Shown here: positions 61,147-64,000 of the stretch, piece by piece
Layout: the number at the start of each line of letters is the position of its first letter
Position numbering within the stretch: the stretch's first letter is position 1
NCBI GenBank assembly: GCA_044228285.1
Contig: JBGAVD010000003.1
Span: 248,001 to 312,000 of the forward strand
Reading direction: 5' to 3'
Source: JBBATK01 sp044228285
GTDB lineage: Bacteria > Bacteroidota > Ignavibacteria > Kapaibacteriales > NICIL-2
DNA length: 64,000 bases
Program-made: the position numbers and the translations under genes
The notes under the pieces: model-generated
Told to the model about the DNA's origin: nothing
What the model saw: only the letters and a program-made list of their open reading frames with translations
Databases searched by the model: none

Positions 61147-61177
61147 GCTTGTAGCTTGCCTTTGGCAAGCTACAAGC
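61147..61177 (+). terminator. Perfect 14-bp hairpin after nadK
   Basis: GCTTGTAGCTTGCC-TTT-GGCAAGCTACAAGC. There is no T tract after it, and it ends only 12 nt before the NUDIX ATG, so it could also hinder initiation of that gene. Confidence 0.55.
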
Positions 61178-61189
61178 ATTGACAGTACT

Positions 61190-61870
61190 ATGCATCCTTT
61201 TGTATCTTTCTTACAGCAACGTCTTCAGCAGCCTCTTCCGGGCGCTGATGCTCAACGCATCATGGCACCGCGCTTTGCTAATGGCGAGATCCGTTCATTC
61301 TCCGCACCACCAAACGCACGCCCATCCGCTGTCCTTGCTTTGCTTTGTGAGCAGCACGGCGAACTCTGCATACTGCTTACCCTCCGTTCGGAGCGCTTGC
61401 CATCACACAAAGGACAATTCAGTTTTCCTGGTGGTCGCATAGAAGCTGGTGAGTCTGTACTTGAAGCGGCATTGCGTGAAACCGAAGAGGAAGTTGGATT
61501 GGATCGTCGTCATGTGCTTGTACTGGGCTCTTTGTCGGAACTCTACACTCCTCCTTCGAACTCTCACATCTCTCCTGTGCTCGCGTACTGTGCCAGCCTG
61601 CCTACGCTGCAACATAGTCCGCATGAGGTTCAGGATACGCGCTGCGTACCTCTCAACAAACTCTTGCACCGACATGCCGTTGAAGAGGATTGGCAGTATC
61701 GTGGCAGTGACATGCGCGTGCCGCTGTGGAAGTTGGATCACCCAACCCCACTATGGGGCGCAACGGCAATCATCGTCAGCGAATTGGTGGCATTGTATCA
61801 AGAGTGGATAGAACTCGACGATGGCGCTGAGGCCAGTCAATGGACAAAGGTGGAGTCCGCAAACAACTAA
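61190..61870 (+). CDS. NUDIX hydrolase, CoA pyrophosphatase-like
   Basis: 226 residues. The NUDIX box is intact near 80-103 (GGRIEAGES, then RETEEEVGL). The upstream LLTLRSERLPSHKGQFSFPGG matches the NudL/CoAse subfamily (UPF0035-like motif), which cleaves coenzyme A and related nucleotide pyrophosphates. No Shine-Dalgarno is seen before the ATG; the hairpin at 61147-61177 is directly upstream. Substrate by family inference. Confidence 0.88.
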   Translation: MHPFVSFLQQRLQQPLPGADAQRIMAPRFANGEIRSFSAPPNARPSAVLALLCEQHGELCILLTLRSERLPSHKGQFSFPGGRIEAGESVLEAALRETEEEVGLDRRHVLVLGSLSELYTPPSNSHISPVLAYCASLPTLQHSPHEVQDTRCVPLNKLLHRHAVEEDWQYRGSDMRVPLWKLDHPTPLWGATAIIVSELVALYQEWIELDDGAEASQWTKVESANN

Positions 61871-61984
61871 GGTATTGGTGCAGCATTTGCACTGTACAGA
61901 GTACGAACTTTCTCTCAGCAGCCCCACTATAGGCCAACGAAGCTTTGCATCTAACGCTGAGCATTGAGAACACTAGAACCATAC

Positions 61985-63175
61985 ATGAAAAAGAACGAAT
62001 CTTCTGAACATTCAATGAGCAGTACAACAATGAACCACGCTGATAACAACGAACAAGGTGATAGCGTGCAAGACGCGCAACGACAAGATGCGACCGAGCT
62101 TGACGAGCGCACGCACTATCCCGCAAAGCGCGAGGAGGTTGTTGAGTTTCGAGCTGGTCACGGTGTTGAACCAACGCGCTTGGATGTCTATCTCAGCACG
62201 CAAATCAAGAACGCTACACGCTCAAAGGTTCAGATTGCTGTTGAAGCAGATCGCGTGAGTGTAAATGGAAAGATTGTGAAGTCGAGCTATAAAGTGCAGC
62301 CTGGCGACCTCATTGTCTGCCGTATTCTCAAACGTCCACCCATTGAACTCTTACCAGAGAACATTCCTCTCGACATCGTCTATGAAGACGACGATGTATT
62401 GGTAGTCAACAAACCAGCGGGCATGGTTGTGCATCCGGCACATGGCAACCGCTATGGAACACTCGTCAATGCTGTTCTGTACCACATGGGGCAACGCGAG
62501 AGCATTGTGTTAGAGGATGAAGATGAGCAAGACGAGGCAGAGTTAGATCATGGTGAGTTGTTAGATTCTAACGCTCTTCGTCCAGGTATTGTACACCGCA
62601 TTGACAAAGACACATCGGGCATTCTCGTTGTTGGCAAAAACCCAATGGCAACGGAAGATCTCTCCGCTCAGTTCGCCAAGCGCACAGCGAAGCGCGTGTA
62701 TCATGCACTCGTATGGGGTCTGGTGAAGAACGACGAAGAAACGATTGATCTCGCAATAGCCCGCTCTCCAAAAGACCGCAAGGTGTTTTGCGTGAATGAG
62801 AAAGAGGGTAAGTCGGCTATTACCGATTATAAAGTTCTGGCTCGTTACGACTTTCTTACCAAGCTCGAGCTCCGCTTGCGCACAGGTCGTACGCATCAGA
62901 TTCGCGTGCACTGCGCCAACATGCATCACCCGCTCTTGGGTGATAGTGCGTATGGAGGTGATGCTTTGGTGTATGGTGGTATTCGTGCGCAACACACCAC
63001 CACCGCACGACGTTGCTTAGAGCTCATGCCGCGACAAGCACTGCATGCCAGCTCACTGGGATTTAAGCACCCGCGAAGCGGAGAGTGGATGGACTTTCAT
63101 TCCGAACTGCCTGCAGACTTTCAGGCGGTCATTGAGCTGGTATCAAAGTTACATGCGCAGTCATTAGAGAACTAG
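61985..63175 (+). CDS. 23S rRNA pseudouridine synthase, RluD family
   Basis: 396 residues from the ATG at 61985; a TTG 21 nt earlier is in frame. An N-terminal polar tail (about 1-50) precedes an S4 RNA-binding domain (RLDVYLSTQIKNATRSKVQ, SVNGKIVKSSYKVQPGD). The catalytic domain follows: IVYEDDDVLVVNKPAGMVVHP, HRIDKDTSGILVVGK with the catalytic D207, and LRTGRTHQIRVH. An acidic insertion (about 177-196) lies just before the catalytic loop. The best match is RluD (positions 1911/1915/1917 in 23S rRNA), but RluC-like specificity cannot be excluded. Confidence 0.9.
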   Translation: MKKNESSEHSMSSTTMNHADNNEQGDSVQDAQRQDATELDERTHYPAKREEVVEFRAGHGVEPTRLDVYLSTQIKNATRSKVQIAVEADRVSVNGKIVKSSYKVQPGDLIVCRILKRPPIELLPENIPLDIVYEDDDVLVVNKPAGMVVHPAHGNRYGTLVNAVLYHMGQRESIVLEDEDEQDEAELDHGELLDSNALRPGIVHRIDKDTSGILVVGKNPMATEDLSAQFAKRTAKRVYHALVWGLVKNDEETIDLAIARSPKDRKVFCVNEKEGKSAITDYKVLARYDFLTKLELRLRTGRTHQIRVHCANMHHPLLGDSAYGGDALVYGGIRAQHTTTARRCLELMPRQALHASSLGFKHPRSGEWMDFHSELPADFQAVIELVSKLHAQSLEN

Positions 63176-63242
63176 CATAGCTGCACTGCAGACTTCATCA
63201 TCGCTTCCAAAGGCTTCTTGTTGGTAAACGATCGTGAGCTTT

Positions 63243-64000
63243 TTAACTATTCGTTTGAAGAAAGAAGGTCTGCATCAGACCTTTGCCCTTTACATCAATC
63301 TCGCCTCTTGCTTCCAAGCTATAGCTCCGTCCGCCTATCGACAAGGTCATTCCTTTTGAAAGATCGGTTGGTGCGGTTGCACCGCACTGCAGAATAAACT
63401 CGCGTGCAAAGTCAGTTGACACTTGCACCTTACCTGCAACTCCGAACTTCTCCAACCTGGCTGCGATATTCACGGTATCGCCCCACACATCGTACGAGAA
63501 CTTTCGCTCTCCGATAACGCCTGCTACGACTGGTCCGCAGTGCATTCCAATACGAAACTTAATATCCATACCCAGCTCAGCACTCACTGATTTACCTACT
63601 TCCATCATCGCAAAGGCAGTGCGTACTGCTTGCAAAGCATGATCGGTCCGAGCTTCTGGAATCCCAACCACAGCCATGTATGAGTCACCAATGGTCTTGA
63701 TTTTCTCAAAGTGATAACTCGGTGCTTCACGATCAATACCAATGAAGAACTTGTTGAGCAGCTCTATCAGCTGAAGAGCGTTCAAACGCTCCGTAAGAGG
63801 AGTGAAGCCAACAATATCTACAAAGATCACAGAGACATTCTCGAAGCTATCCGCTATGACAGTCTCACCGAGTTTCAGACGCTCAGCTACCTTATCAGGG
63901 AGAATATTGAGTAGAAGTCGCTCCGACTTCTTCTGCTCAACCAAAAGTTGCTCAGTGCGAAGATCAACCAAGTGTTCGAGATTCTCATTGAGTTCCTTGA
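63243..64000 (-). CDS. Class III adenylate cyclase, C-terminal part (partial)
   Basis: The frame continues past the window's right edge with no start codon needed: the last visible codons read KELNENLEHLVDL, a coiled-coil linker. The cyclase domain follows: LLLNILPDKVAERL, the metal-binding IFVDIVGFT and KTIGDSYMAVVG, and YDVWGDTVNIAARLE. Lys in EKIKTIGD and Asp in YDVWGD are the adenine-specifying pair, so ATP is the likely substrate, giving cAMP. The transition-state Asn and Arg are present. The N-terminal sensor domain lies outside the window. Confidence 0.93.
   Translation of the reverse strand, partial: KELNENLEHLVDLRTEQLLVEQKKSERLLLNILPDKVAERLKLGETVIADSFENVSVIFVDIVGFTPLTERLNALQLIELLNKFFIGIDREAPSYHFEKIKTIGDSYMAVVGIPEARTDHALQAVRTAFAMMEVGKSVSAELGMDIKFRIGMHCGPVVAGVIGERKFSYDVWGDTVNIAARLEKFGVAGKVQVSTDFAREFILQCGATAPTDLSKGMTLSIGGRSYSLEARGEIDVKGKGLMQTFFLQTNS

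Noticed and set aside
1..64000. CRISPR arrays, insertion sequences, prophage or integrase genes, rRNA
   Set aside because: No spaced direct repeats, transposase or integrase motifs or rRNA-like stretches were seen.

Overview
The window reads as chromosomal DNA from a member of the Bacteroidota/Chlorobiota superphylum, most likely the Ignavibacteria/Kapabacteria side. The reasons are: secreted proteins ending in FlgD-like Ig/type IX (Por) sorting domains; a fused 2-oxoacid dehydrogenase E1 alpha-beta gene; YfhO, DUF1844, DUF3108 and DUF1684 families; a Bacteroidota-style AraC regulator with a CxxC N terminus; and exact TAnnTTTG promoter elements 23-75 nt upstream of many start codons. The lineage is inference; no rRNA is present. 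No insertion sequence, phage gene or CRISPR array was seen.

Bases 1-12819 hold four consecutive minus-strand surface-protein genes. In transcription order they are a 2359-residue beta-helix protein with chlamydial PMP-type GGA[ILV]/FxxN repeats, a 648-residue protein with interrupted dockerin-like motifs and a cohesin-like region, a 396-residue cohesin-like protein, and an exporter substrate cut by the window edge. Bases 12926-19254 (minus) carry a TPR membrane protein, tRNA-Arg(CCG), fused E1, ilvE, gatB and smpB. prfB, with its programmed +1 frameshift, and a beta-carbonic anhydrase run on the plus strand to 21290.

Bases 21459-27336 (minus) are a small flagellar operon, fliJ-motE-like-fliK-flgD, with a very large FliK of 1330 residues. 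Next on the minus strand come a secreted GH20-like glycosidase, a YmdB-type phosphodiesterase, a pentaheme lipoprotein cytochrome and an EF-G paralogue. Bases 35437-39552 (plus) are a tight set: YfhO, an unknown 81-residue protein and a Wzx-like flippase. Bases 39706-45651 hold a small outer-membrane-type protein, the AraC regulator, DUF3108, a LolA-like carrier and a tandem GT2-TPR glycosyltransferase.

Bases 45779-64000 are mostly housekeeping: serS, lnt, two lipoproteins, dcd, a large unknown membrane protein, a TPR protein, rlmI, recO, a GT4 glycosyltransferase, ade, DUF1844-nadK, a NUDIX hydrolase, rluD and the C-terminal part of a class III adenylate cyclase. Envelope work (lipoprotein acylation, LolA carrier, glycosyltransferases, flippase, surface adhesins) recurs throughout. 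Intergenic spaces are short and contain an unusual number of perfect hairpins with 2-4 nt loops.
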